This document shows, piece after piece, positions 43,341-52,124 of a stretch of 64,000 nucleotides of DNA (positions are counted from its first letter, which is position 1; every line of letters begins with the position of its first letter). Source of the DNA: JAUWKC01 sp035527845 (GTDB lineage Bacteria > Planctomycetota > Phycisphaerae > Sedimentisphaerales > Anaerobacaceae); contig DATKZT010000076.1 in assembly GCA_035527845.1 (NCBI GenBank), forward strand, positions 1 through 64,000. Direction: 5' to 3'. The position numbers and the translations under genes were made by a program. The notes beneath the pieces are model-generated. The model did no database searches. It was not told where the DNA came from and saw nothing but the letters and a program-made list of their open reading frames with translations.

Positions 43341-43742
43341 ATGGCGAAAGAAAGTGACATGAAGAAAGAGCTTCTCGGACAGATGGGTACTGCCTCTGAA
43401 GGCAAACGCGAGGAGAGCGCGGAACTGGCTCAGAAGATTATTGAAAAAGAGGAAGCGCGCATCCGACGTACGAAATGGGAGACTGTAATTGCCTGGGGGC
43501 TGGTGGTGATATGCTTCATAATCGGCGCCGTTGTGGAGCGGCTCAGAATGCGCCAGTACTTCAATGAGATGGAGCTTATTTGGTCGCACTGTTTACCGAT
43601 GATACTGCGTGGCCTGCTGCTAATCGCGGTTGTTTTTACTGTTCTGCTCTACACGAGGTCGAGAAGCTTAACAATCAGGCAGATTCAGGCGCGTTTGGCC
43701 GATATCGAGGCGCTCATAAAGAAAATGGCTGAGGAGCGCTGA
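43341..43742 (+). CDS. Small two-helix membrane protein, putative sigma-factor partner
   Basis: 133 residues. A charged N-terminal helix (EKEEARIRRTKWE) precedes two membrane segments (ETVIAWGLVVICFIIGAVV; LPMILRGLLLIAVVFTVLLY), and a C-terminal basic amphipathic helix (IRQIQARLADIEALIKKMAEE) follows. It begins 3 nt after the ECF sigma stop, so it is probably co-translated. It has no zinc finger. It may serve as an anti-sigma or sensor, by position only. Confidence 0.6.
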   Translation: MAKESDMKKELLGQMGTASEGKREESAELAQKIIEKEEARIRRTKWETVIAWGLVVICFIIGAVVERLRMRQYFNEMELIWSHCLPMILRGLLLIAVVFTVLLYTRSRSLTIRQIQARLADIEALIKKMAEER

Positions 43743-43847
43743 GCCGCAAGTGGTATTTGAGGCCAATGGGGGCGCCCGCTGATGTTTGTATGCAGTTTAG
43801 GTCGCTCGGCTATATGCTTGAAGGTTGACCGTAAAACGACTCTCAAC

Positions 43848-44621
43848 CTATTCGCCGAGATGGCGGACAACGCCGTATTTGCGAAAGGCGATAAGGTCGG
43901 CGATTTTTGCCGTGTCCTCCGGCTTTGGCTTGTAGAGAACATCCATCATTTCGATGAAATCTGCGGTGTATTCTTTGAGCACGCCGCTGTATTCGAATAT
44001 CTTGTCGCCCTTGACCAGCTCGAGTACAACCTTGCGCCCGATGTATTTTTCCAATAGCGGCTCATAAGAGGCGCCGACCGCACCCATCAACTCCTCTTTC
44101 ATCTGCGATACATATTTATCCTGGGTCTTCAATACGGTGCCGGCCGGCGTGGCTTTTTGGGCCTGACTCATTAACAGGTTAATCACTTCCATCACCGAAT
44201 CGCGCACGGTTTTGAAGATGTTCAGAATTTTTCTCTTAAGCCGTCGCAAAAACCTGGGATGATAGGTTCTTTTCAATTCCTTTTCTCGACGTTTTCTATT
44301 GCTGTCACTAAGCTGGTCGTGGTAGCGAATCAGGGCCGTAATTCGCGGGTACTCGTGCTTATAAAGGATGTAGCTGGTCTCGTAGTGGCCGTCCCGGTCC
44401 TGATACTTTTGTGCGTAAACCAGCTCCAGTCCGGTATTTTCCACGCCCAGCGTGCCCCAGATGGTTTTGCCGGCCGTGTCCTCCACCGTTACCATACATT
44501 TCGAAAAGTCCTTCAGACACTTGTCTCTTGTTGTCCTTCTGATGAAGGCTGCGACAACGGTGGACAGGACAATAAAGATTATCGTTATGGCAAGTGCATT
44601 GTTGCTGATAAAATCCACCAT
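43848..44621 (-). CDS. Membrane-anchored hypothetical protein
   Basis: About 257 residues with one N-terminal membrane helix (ISNNALAITIIFIVLSTVVAAFI). The cytoplasmic part has a basic helical stretch (DSNRKRREKELKRTYHPRFLRRLKRKIL) and a C-terminal segment (YIGRKVVLELVKGDKIFEYSGVLKEYTADFIEMMDV) that reads like the strand pattern of an Sm/LSm fold, which I offer only as a hint. The ATG at 44621 was chosen; the frame is open to 44747. It lies 132 nt past the last gene of the glycan locus and converges with the sigma partner gene. Confidence 0.55.
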   Translation of the reverse strand: MVDFISNNALAITIIFIVLSTVVAAFIRRTTRDKCLKDFSKCMVTVEDTAGKTIWGTLGVENTGLELVYAQKYQDRDGHYETSYILYKHEYPRITALIRYHDQLSDSNRKRREKELKRTYHPRFLRRLKRKILNIFKTVRDSVMEVINLLMSQAQKATPAGTVLKTQDKYVSQMKEELMGAVGASYEPLLEKYIGRKVVLELVKGDKIFEYSGVLKEYTADFIEMMDVLYKPKPEDTAKIADLIAFRKYGVVRHLGE

Positions 44622-44753
44622 GACGAGGCGTCCCTGATTCCTGACCGTCTTTCCGAAATTTGGCCCGCACTCGCTGCCGGCCATCATGCTACCAAGCATA
44701 ACCGGAATCTGTCCGCAGGTCAAAACAAACCGCGCCCACGAATTCACGCCGCA

Positions 44754-47393
44754 TTACGGTTGAAAGGCACCGTTCAAGTCACAGGCCACATAATTCACAA
44801 GCGCCTCGACGCCGTGGCCGGCGCCGAATTGAATGTAAGGGTCGCGCGGCGTTCGGTATTCGTAACGCTTCACGCCGATAAGCTTCTCGTCTCGATAGAT
44901 TTGAACAACGCGGTCTTCGCGCACGGCAAGACGATACGTGTGCATCGCGTCCGTATTGTCCAGTCCCTCGGCCACAGCAGTAAACTCCTCGAATTCCAAA
45001 AAGACCGAGCCTAAGACCAGGCCCTCGTACCAATAAACGCCGGTATCAGTGATGGTTATCGCGTACCGGCTGCCCGCCCCGTCGTATAGTTCTAAGTCAA
45101 CGCCTCGACGCCTGGGCGATGTCTTGAGCACCTGTGTCCTTATTTCCGCCGCGAAGCCCTTCTTTTGATCGACCCGGCCGAACACGTCTTTCTTCTCACT
45201 TCTTAACCAGAGTTGCTGATTCTCGCCGGTGTGTATTTTCAACGCGCCTTCGCTCACAAGACTAATTGTATCTTTTTCACTGGCGCCCGCGAACTGCCAC
45301 TCCCAACTGTCCTGGGTGGGTAGTCCCTCGGGTCTGTAAATGTCGGATAGAGTGTGCTTGCCTGGTAACTGGCGAGCAGCCGGTGACGCTGTGGCTGAGG
45401 CCGCGGGTGGTCGTGTCGTCAGCCACTTCAGGTTAAAGGCATAGTGGTTTCGGCTGCTCAGCAGGTGGATGATATTGTCGGGGCTCTGGCACACGGTCAG
45501 ATACCCGACGAATTCAGAGTAGTGGGCGTCCATGGTGACAGGGTGTCCGTCCATTGTCTCGATGTCACGGCCGGGTCCATCGTCCGAGACCAGACGCCTG
45601 TACGGCCAGGTCTTCCCTTCGTCGGTCGAAACGGCGGTAAACAGCCCGGAGATTGGACGTTGACCGCCGGATGCATCGGTAATCATCATGTTCTTGCAGA
45701 AGGAGGCAAAAAACAGTGGGCCCTCCTTGAGCCTCAACAGAGCTACCCTCTGGCCCAGGTTCAAAGGTTGGAACTCGCTGGCGAAATATTCCCATGACTT
45801 GCCCATGTCTTTGGAGATGCTCATCGGCATTTTTCCGTCGATGGGATGCCTGCGCCCGAATGCCATTAAACTGCCGTCGCTGAGCTGCGCGACCCCGGCG
45901 TGGATGCCGCGGATATTGCCGCCCGGGTCGGTCCAGGTATTGCCTTGGTCGTCGCTGAGGGCAAGGATGGTGCCGCCGCGTCCGTCACCGGGAAGAAGAA
46001 TGTGACCGCTCGCCGTTCTGAAAACCGATTCTACTACATTGCGACGGCTCTGGCGGTCGGGGAAAATGAGGCGGGGCTTCGACCACGTGACGCCGTTGTC
46101 TTTGGATTTGCGCAACAGGATTGCGAGGTCCCTGTAGCTTGCGCCGAGGCCGTTGAAATGGTAGATTGTACCTTTGCCGTCGTTCCAGAAGGCGGTAGTA
46201 TGGTCGTTGCGGTCGGGCGCATCCCAGAAAACCGAGGCGGGCTCCCATTCTTCGTGCCCGTAGCGCAGTCGGCCGGCCGCTATGCCAAGCTCCCGGCCTC
46301 TTTCCTCGATGCAACTGAACCAGGCCGCCAGCAGGTCGCCGTTGGGACAATCGGTCACGGCGATGAAGTGATTATGATAGCCGAAGAGCGGACCGGTTGC
46401 ATCTTTGGGAATCTTGACAAAGAGGCGCGGACCCTTGAAATAAGGCTTGTCAGGATCAGGACCCTTGCTGACATCGGCTGGCACGTTCTGCTTTACGTAA
46501 CGCTCGTGACTTTCAGTTACCGCCGGCAGGCCGGATGTCTGCGGCATTTCGCCAAGCACCACCCGAAAGCCAATCAACCATTGTCTGTCCTGCGGCAGTG
46601 TGCCGCTGCGGTTTGCCGAGCGAAGATAATAAGGTTCTGTCGAATGGCTGCCGCCGCGCGCGACCCTGAAGCTTCCATCCTCGCGTCCCACAGGGTCCAC
46701 TTGCGGACCGGGCTCGTAAGGTCCGTACCAGTCATGGCACCACTCTTCGACGTTGCCGTGCATGTCATAGAGTCCCCAGCGATTCGGCGTCTTTTTGCCG
46801 ACCGTCAGGGATGTTCCTGAACCGCCGGCGGATTCATTCGGCAATGTGTCGCCGGTGCAGAAGGCAGTGGTTGTCCCGGCGCGGCAGGCATATTCCCACT
46901 CGGCCTCGGTAGGCAGGCGGTAGGGCAGTTGCTCTTTTTCGCTCAGCCAGTCACAAAAACGAACGGCGTCATCCCAGCTCACATAAATGACCGCCTCATC
47001 ATCACCCTTGGAATAGTTGCGCCGACCGCGCCACTTGTTGTGTGAGGGGTCGAACTGTTCGTACTGGGCATTCGTCACCTCGCAGACGCCCATATAAAAC
47101 GGGTTTGTTATCTTGACTTTGTGCGTCGGGTGCTCATCGAAGTCCCCCATGGAAAAGTGGGACGGCCTCGTCACAACTTTTTGCGTCAATGGCTGGTCGC
47201 CAAAGCCCATAGTGAACCCGCCCGGCTCAATGCGAACCAGTTTCATGCCGAGGGAGTTTGTGTAGATTCGCTCGCTCGGCATCTGAGGTCTATTTTCCGA
47301 TAGTACGCTGCTGCACCCAAAGAAGACTGTGGCCACAGGAAGAAGCGCATACGCGATTGCAGATGGCGCTTTGGAGACTTTATCTTTCTTCAT
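44754..47393 (-). CDS. Lipoprotein: FGE-fold domain + Asp-box (sialidase-like) propeller + concanavalin-like tail (paralogue 1)
   Basis: 879 residues. A signal with Cys (VATVFFGC) suggests a lipoprotein. The FGE-sulfatase-fold domain covers about 45-290 (LGMKLVRIEPGGFTMG...LPYRLPTEAEWEYACRAGTT...NRWGLYDMHGNVEEWCHDWYG). The Cys pair of a working formylglycine enzyme is missing: RGGSHSTEPYYLRSANRSG. A propeller with Asp boxes (SKDNGVTW, SDDQGNTW, SKDMGKSW, STDEGKTW) spans about 340-670. A tail of about 170 residues has a laminin-G/DUF1080-like pattern. The combination suggests glycan binding and hydrolysis outside the cell. Confidence 0.82.
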   Translation of the reverse strand: MKKDKVSKAPSAIAYALLPVATVFFGCSSVLSENRPQMPSERIYTNSLGMKLVRIEPGGFTMGFGDQPLTQKVVTRPSHFSMGDFDEHPTHKVKITNPFYMGVCEVTNAQYEQFDPSHNKWRGRRNYSKGDDEAVIYVSWDDAVRFCDWLSEKEQLPYRLPTEAEWEYACRAGTTTAFCTGDTLPNESAGGSGTSLTVGKKTPNRWGLYDMHGNVEEWCHDWYGPYEPGPQVDPVGREDGSFRVARGGSHSTEPYYLRSANRSGTLPQDRQWLIGFRVVLGEMPQTSGLPAVTESHERYVKQNVPADVSKGPDPDKPYFKGPRLFVKIPKDATGPLFGYHNHFIAVTDCPNGDLLAAWFSCIEERGRELGIAAGRLRYGHEEWEPASVFWDAPDRNDHTTAFWNDGKGTIYHFNGLGASYRDLAILLRKSKDNGVTWSKPRLIFPDRQSRRNVVESVFRTASGHILLPGDGRGGTILALSDDQGNTWTDPGGNIRGIHAGVAQLSDGSLMAFGRRHPIDGKMPMSISKDMGKSWEYFASEFQPLNLGQRVALLRLKEGPLFFASFCKNMMITDASGGQRPISGLFTAVSTDEGKTWPYRRLVSDDGPGRDIETMDGHPVTMDAHYSEFVGYLTVCQSPDNIIHLLSSRNHYAFNLKWLTTRPPAASATASPAARQLPGKHTLSDIYRPEGLPTQDSWEWQFAGASEKDTISLVSEGALKIHTGENQQLWLRSEKKDVFGRVDQKKGFAAEIRTQVLKTSPRRRGVDLELYDGAGSRYAITITDTGVYWYEGLVLGSVFLEFEEFTAVAEGLDNTDAMHTYRLAVREDRVVQIYRDEKLIGVKRYEYRTPRDPYIQFGAGHGVEALVNYVACDLNGAFQP

Positions 47394-47434
47394 TGGTTTC
47401 CTTTCTTGCTTTGCTCGTTCGACCGTTTTGTATC

Positions 47435-50017
47435 TTACGGCTCCGTCGGCGTTATTTGGAAGTGATCTATGTCCATTTGTCCGTTGCTCATCAGCAAAAA
47501 GGCCGAGAACGATTCGCTCGTCGGACTCTCATAATATATGCCGGCCTTGCTTTCAGCCACTTCAGTGGTTGGCTCGTCGCCGTTCAGACCGTAGAAGATT
47601 TTCCATTGCCGCGTTTTCTCGTTCCAGACGAATCTCAATTTCACCGCTCTCGGTGGTTCGCTCAGCCGGATACCCTTGAATACGTTGCCGCTGATTGAAT
47701 TCTCTTTTATCCAGACGAACATCGTCGGGTTCTGGTTATTGAACGCGTCCTTAAAGCCCAGTGTCACCCCCTCTGAGATGTTCGGTCCGGGGGGGTTGTA
47801 ATGGATATTTTTGACGGAAAACACGGCCTCGAAGGAGCCTTTGCCGACGATGCGGTTGAGCCCCTCGTAGTGAACGTGCGCGTTAACGGTGAATTGCCCC
47901 CTGCCGTCGAAACCTCCGCTGAATCCCTTGTATTCGACCCAGCCTTCGTTGTCGAAGCTGCTCGGTCCGTCGAAGGTCTCGACCAATCGCCTGACCCTGA
48001 CCGGTGGCGCCGGCGGGGGCGGTGGTGCGGTCTTTATCCACTTTAGGTTGAACGCATAATGGTTGCGGCTGCTGATAAGATGAATCAGACTATCGGCGCT
48101 TTGGCACACCGAGAGGTAGCCGCGGTACTCGGCGCTGCGGGCGCTGAGGACCACAGCACCGCCGTCGGTGCACTCAATCGTCCGGCCCGGGCCGTCATCG
48201 GATAGGAGTCGCTTGTAGGGCCACGTCCTGCCCTCATCCTCGGAAACAGCGGCGAAAAGCCCCCGAACATTTCTCTTTGTACCGGTCGAGTCGGTGATTT
48301 CCATGCCCTCGCCGTGATTGGCGAACGAGGCGAAGAAGAGCGGGCCTTCTTTTAGCCTGAGCAGCACAAGCCGCTGGCCGCCGCCTATCGGTTGAAACTC
48401 ACTCGGCTCGTAAGTGAACGTCTTTCCCCTGTCGCGGGAGATACTGATTGGCATTGTTTCTCTGTCGCCGTTGCTTCGGCTAAAAGCGAAAATGCTGCCG
48501 TCCTTAAGCTGTGTCACCCCCGCATGAATACCCAATATGTCGCCGCCCGGATTGTCCCAGGTGAGCCCTTCATCACTGCTCATCCACAGCGTGCGTCTGC
48601 CGTCGACGGTCAGCACGATAGTGCCGTCGTGCATCCGAAATACGGGCTCGCTGAGCTGGTGTCCGCCGGTAAAGTCAGGCACGATTGCCCGCGGCGCCGA
48701 CCAGGTCGCGCCGCTGTCTTTGGAGCTTCGCATAACCATAACCATTCGTCCTCGCCCGCCGTCGGCGCCCACACCTGTAAAGTGGTATATTGTTTCCGGT
48801 CCATCGAACCACATGGCCGGCGCGTGGTCGTTGCGGTCGGGAGCGTCCCAGAAGGGCGACGCAGGCTCCCATTCGACCTCGCCCCGGCGCAGCCGGCTCG
48901 CCGCCTGTGCCAGCTCGCGCGCGCCCTCGTCAACGCAGGTGTACCAGCAGGCTATCAGGTCGCCGTTGGGACACTCGACGATGGCCGGGTCGTGGTTGTG
49001 GGCCGCGAACAATGGGCCGGTAGCGTCGGTCGGAATCTTGACATATTTGTACGGACCCCGGAAATAAGGTTTGTCACGGTCGGGGCCCCTGGTGACATCG
49101 GCGGGGTTTCGCTCGACAACGTCTTTCTGGTAGCGGGCCGGCTCCGGCATGGGCATCGGTTTGGCGCCGGGCAATTCACCCAACACCACGCGAAAGCCCA
49201 TCAGCCAGTTTTTGCACTCGGGTAACTGGCCCATTCGGTTGGCCGAGCGCAGGTAATATTCGGGCGTGCTGTGGCTTCCCCCGCGAAGGACCTTGAAATC
49301 ACCCCTGATGTACCCGACGGGATCGGTCTGGGCTTTTAGCGGGTAGGGGCCGTACCAGTCGCTGCACCACTCCTCGACGTTACCGTGCATGTCATAAAGG
49401 CCCCAGCCATTGGGCGGCGTCATGCCGACCTGCAGCGAGGTCTTTCCGCCCCTCTTGCTGAACTGCTCGGGCAGGACGTCACCTGCATAGTAATTGCTGG
49501 TCGTCCCCGCCCGGCAGGCGTATTCCCACTCGGCCTCGGTCGGCAGCCGATAGGGCAGGCCCTCCTTATCGCAAAGCCATCGGCAAAAAGCCTGCGCTTC
49601 ATACCAGTTCACGTTGATTACGGCCTCGTCGTCGCCGCTGGAAAGGCTGCCATCCTTGACTCTCAACTGCTTATGCTCAGGGTCAAACAGTTCGTATTGC
49701 AAATTTGTCACCTCGAAGACGCCCATATAGAAAGGCCCGGTAATGGTGACCGCGTGGACGGGCTTTTCGTCATAGTCACCTTCGGTCAGGCAGTCAACTC
49801 TGCCCCGACCACGAAACATAGGCAGTATCTCTGAGGGAAGCGGCGTTTTCAACTGGCCCATTTGAAAGGCGCCGTCCTCAATCCGCACCAGCTTCATACC
49901 GATGGAGTTGGTGTATTGCCCGGCAGTTGGCATCTCGGCCGGTGACGCACAAGCGAGTGCCGCCAGCGAAGCGACCGCGATACAAATAATCCGATGTTTG
50001 CTGTTGCTGCTGTTCAT
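47435..50017 (-). CDS. Lipoprotein: FGE-fold domain + Asp-box propeller + concanavalin-like tail (paralogue 2)
   Basis: 860 residues, the same layout as the next gene downstream. Signal (ICIAVASLAALAC). FGE-fold: LVRIEDGAFQMG, LPYRLPTEAEWEYACRAGTT, WGLYDMHGNVEEWCSDWYG and RGGSHSTPEYYLRSANRMG, again without the catalytic Cys pair. Propeller Asp boxes: SKDSGATW, SSDEGLTW, SRDRGKTF, SEDEGRTW. The tail (VETFDGPSSFDNEGWVEYKG...MDIDHFQITP) is a different beta-sandwich from paralogue 1. GAGGAG precedes the ATG. It is 34 nt after paralogue 3. Confidence 0.82.
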   Translation of the reverse strand: MNSSNSKHRIICIAVASLAALACASPAEMPTAGQYTNSIGMKLVRIEDGAFQMGQLKTPLPSEILPMFRGRGRVDCLTEGDYDEKPVHAVTITGPFYMGVFEVTNLQYELFDPEHKQLRVKDGSLSSGDDEAVINVNWYEAQAFCRWLCDKEGLPYRLPTEAEWEYACRAGTTSNYYAGDVLPEQFSKRGGKTSLQVGMTPPNGWGLYDMHGNVEEWCSDWYGPYPLKAQTDPVGYIRGDFKVLRGGSHSTPEYYLRSANRMGQLPECKNWLMGFRVVLGELPGAKPMPMPEPARYQKDVVERNPADVTRGPDRDKPYFRGPYKYVKIPTDATGPLFAAHNHDPAIVECPNGDLIACWYTCVDEGARELAQAASRLRRGEVEWEPASPFWDAPDRNDHAPAMWFDGPETIYHFTGVGADGGRGRMVMVMRSSKDSGATWSAPRAIVPDFTGGHQLSEPVFRMHDGTIVLTVDGRRTLWMSSDEGLTWDNPGGDILGIHAGVTQLKDGSIFAFSRSNGDRETMPISISRDRGKTFTYEPSEFQPIGGGQRLVLLRLKEGPLFFASFANHGEGMEITDSTGTKRNVRGLFAAVSEDEGRTWPYKRLLSDDGPGRTIECTDGGAVVLSARSAEYRGYLSVCQSADSLIHLISSRNHYAFNLKWIKTAPPPPPAPPVRVRRLVETFDGPSSFDNEGWVEYKGFSGGFDGRGQFTVNAHVHYEGLNRIVGKGSFEAVFSVKNIHYNPPGPNISEGVTLGFKDAFNNQNPTMFVWIKENSISGNVFKGIRLSEPPRAVKLRFVWNEKTRQWKIFYGLNGDEPTTEVAESKAGIYYESPTSESFSAFLLMSNGQMDIDHFQITPTEP

Positions 50018-50051
50018 CCCTTGCTCCTCAATTGAAATCTGTATATGTTGT

Positions 50052-52124
50052 TCACTGGTTCGAAGCCGGCATCGGTTTTTTCAGCCAGGCAATGTTGAAT
50101 TGGTAATGTAGTGCGCTCGATATCAGGTTAATAACACCGTCCGGCGTCTGGCATACGGACATATAACCTTTGGGCTCGGCGGTGCTGCGGCCCATAACAA
50201 ACTCTCCCGTCCACGCTCCCCCATTGAGGGTCCTTGCGGGGCCGTCGTCTGTAATCAGTCGGCGAACGGGCCAGGTTTGCCCATCGTCGAACGAAAGCGC
50301 CCCAAACAAGCCCGACACATCGCGCGCGTTTCCAGAGGCATCGGTAACAGTCATTTTGTCGGCGAACGATGCAAGAAACAGCGGCCCCTCCTTCAAGCGC
50401 ATAAGCGCCATGCGCTGCCCACCGGAAAGCGGGGGCAAAGGACTTGCACTCACCTGCCAGCTCCTGCCCATATCATCAGAAATACTCCTGGGCATCATGC
50501 CGTCAACATTCATGCCCCGGCCCAGGGCCATCAGCCGGCCGTCCGCAAGTTCGACGATACCGGCGTGGATACCGTTGAGCGTGCCGCCGGGGTCATGCCA
50601 GGTGAGGCCGTTGTCCCTGCTTATCCAAACGGTCGAGCCGTAAATGGCGTCGGCGCCGAATACAATGGCGCCGTCCTGCATCCGAAAGGCCGGCTCGCCC
50701 ACCATTTGTCGATACCCGTGTTCCGGAACAATCAAACGCGCGCGCGACCAGGTCACGCCGTTGTCACGGGATGTGCGAAGTATGATGGCAAGGCTTCCCC
50801 ACGTCGCGGCGGCCGACAGGCCGTTGAAATGGTAAATCGTGTCACGGCCGTCAAACCACAACCCCGGACAATGGTCGTTCCTGTCGGGCGAATCCCAGAA
50901 AGATGACGCCGGCTCCCATTCTTCTGCGCCCTGGCGCAAACGGCTGGCAGCAACGGCCACCTCCCGGCTGTCTTCCTCGACGCAGCTATACCATATCGCC
51001 AGCAAGTCACCGTTGGGACATTCGACGATGCCCGGGTCGTGATTGTGATTCGAAAAGAGCGGACCCTTCGAGCTGGGAGGGATTTTGACGTAAACCCGCG
51101 GGCCCTTGAAATAAGGTTGTTCAGGGTCAGCACCCCGCTCAAAACCGGGCGCGGCCCACTGTTTGACATTAAGCTGGCAGCGTTGTGGCGGCGGACTTGG
51201 CAGTTGCTCGGTAGTTGGCATCTTCCCCAGTACCACTCGCAAGCCGATATACCAGCTCTTGTCTGCCGGCAGTGCACCCATTCGATTGCAGCAGCGCAGA
51301 TAGTAGAGTTCAGTGGAGTGACTGCCGCCCCGTGTGACCCTGAAGTCTCCTTCCGCCCGGCCTACCGGATCCACCTGGAGCCCGGCTTCGTACGGCCCGT
51401 ACCAGTCGAAGCACCACTCCTCGACGTTGCCGTGCATGTCGTATATGCCCCAGCGATTGGCCGGCGTTTGGCCGACGGTCAAGGAAGGTATGGTTCTTTC
51501 TTTGCGATTGACCCACTTTGGGTCAACGATTTCATCTGTCGTGCGCGGGTCGGGATACCAGCTTCGTATCACGTTCTTATGCAATGCCTTCGGCAGCCTT
51601 TCGCCGGTGCTGAAGACTGATGTGGTTCCCGCCCGGCAGCAGTACTCCCATTCCGCCTCGGTCGGCAGCCGATAGGGCAGGCCTTCCTTGTCGGACAGCC
51701 ACTGGCAGAAGGCCGCGGCATTGTACCAGCTCACAAAGACGACCGCTTCGTCGTCGCCTTTCGAGAAACCCAGTTTGCCCCGAAGCGCGCGATGCGAGGC
51801 GTCGAACAGCTCATACTGCCTGTTCGTCACCTCAAGGACGCCCATGTAGAATGGCTTTGTGATTTCGACCTCGTGTGCCGGATGCTCGTCGAAGTCGCCG
51901 GTCACAAATACCGATGGGCTTGTGATAAGCTCCTGTGGCAGTCTCCTGCCTTCGAAGCCCATGGTGAACCGGCCGGGCTCGACGCGAACGAACTTCATGC
52001 CTATGCAATTGACATACTTGTTCGCTGCGGGCATTTGGGCCGCCTGTGGTGACTCCGCCGCCGTCAGCAGATAAACAGACGATGCCAAAAATATTCTAAT
52101 CACCAAATTTGAAGAGAAGGTCAT
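50052..52124 (-). CDS. Exported FGE-fold + Asp-box propeller protein (paralogue 3, short form)
   Basis: 690 residues and no C-terminal sandwich. Signal peptide at the start. FGE-fold: FVRVEPGRFTMGFEGR, LPYRLPTEAEWEYCCRAGTT, WGIYDMHGNVEEWCFDWYG, RGGSHSTELYYLRCCNRMG; the two Cys here are adjacent and do not fit the FGE spacing. An insert of about 25 residues (RSWYPDPRTTDEIVDPKWVNRKER) is unique to this copy. Propeller Asp boxes: SRDNGVTW (as TSRDNG), SRDNGLTW, SDDMGRSW, SFDDGQTW. Its ATG overlaps the GH95-like gene's stop by 4 nt. Confidence 0.8.
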   Translation of the reverse strand: MTFSSNLVIRIFLASSVYLLTAAESPQAAQMPAANKYVNCIGMKFVRVEPGRFTMGFEGRRLPQELITSPSVFVTGDFDEHPAHEVEITKPFYMGVLEVTNRQYELFDASHRALRGKLGFSKGDDEAVVFVSWYNAAAFCQWLSDKEGLPYRLPTEAEWEYCCRAGTTSVFSTGERLPKALHKNVIRSWYPDPRTTDEIVDPKWVNRKERTIPSLTVGQTPANRWGIYDMHGNVEEWCFDWYGPYEAGLQVDPVGRAEGDFRVTRGGSHSTELYYLRCCNRMGALPADKSWYIGLRVVLGKMPTTEQLPSPPPQRCQLNVKQWAAPGFERGADPEQPYFKGPRVYVKIPPSSKGPLFSNHNHDPGIVECPNGDLLAIWYSCVEEDSREVAVAASRLRQGAEEWEPASSFWDSPDRNDHCPGLWFDGRDTIYHFNGLSAAATWGSLAIILRTSRDNGVTWSRARLIVPEHGYRQMVGEPAFRMQDGAIVFGADAIYGSTVWISRDNGLTWHDPGGTLNGIHAGIVELADGRLMALGRGMNVDGMMPRSISDDMGRSWQVSASPLPPLSGGQRMALMRLKEGPLFLASFADKMTVTDASGNARDVSGLFGALSFDDGQTWPVRRLITDDGPARTLNGGAWTGEFVMGRSTAEPKGYMSVCQTPDGVINLISSALHYQFNIAWLKKPMPASNQ

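Noticed and set aside
44754..52124. Calling the three FGE-fold proteins formylglycine-generating enzymes
   Set aside because: The catalytic cysteine pair expected after the RGGS motif is absent in all three, and each is fused to a sialidase-like propeller.
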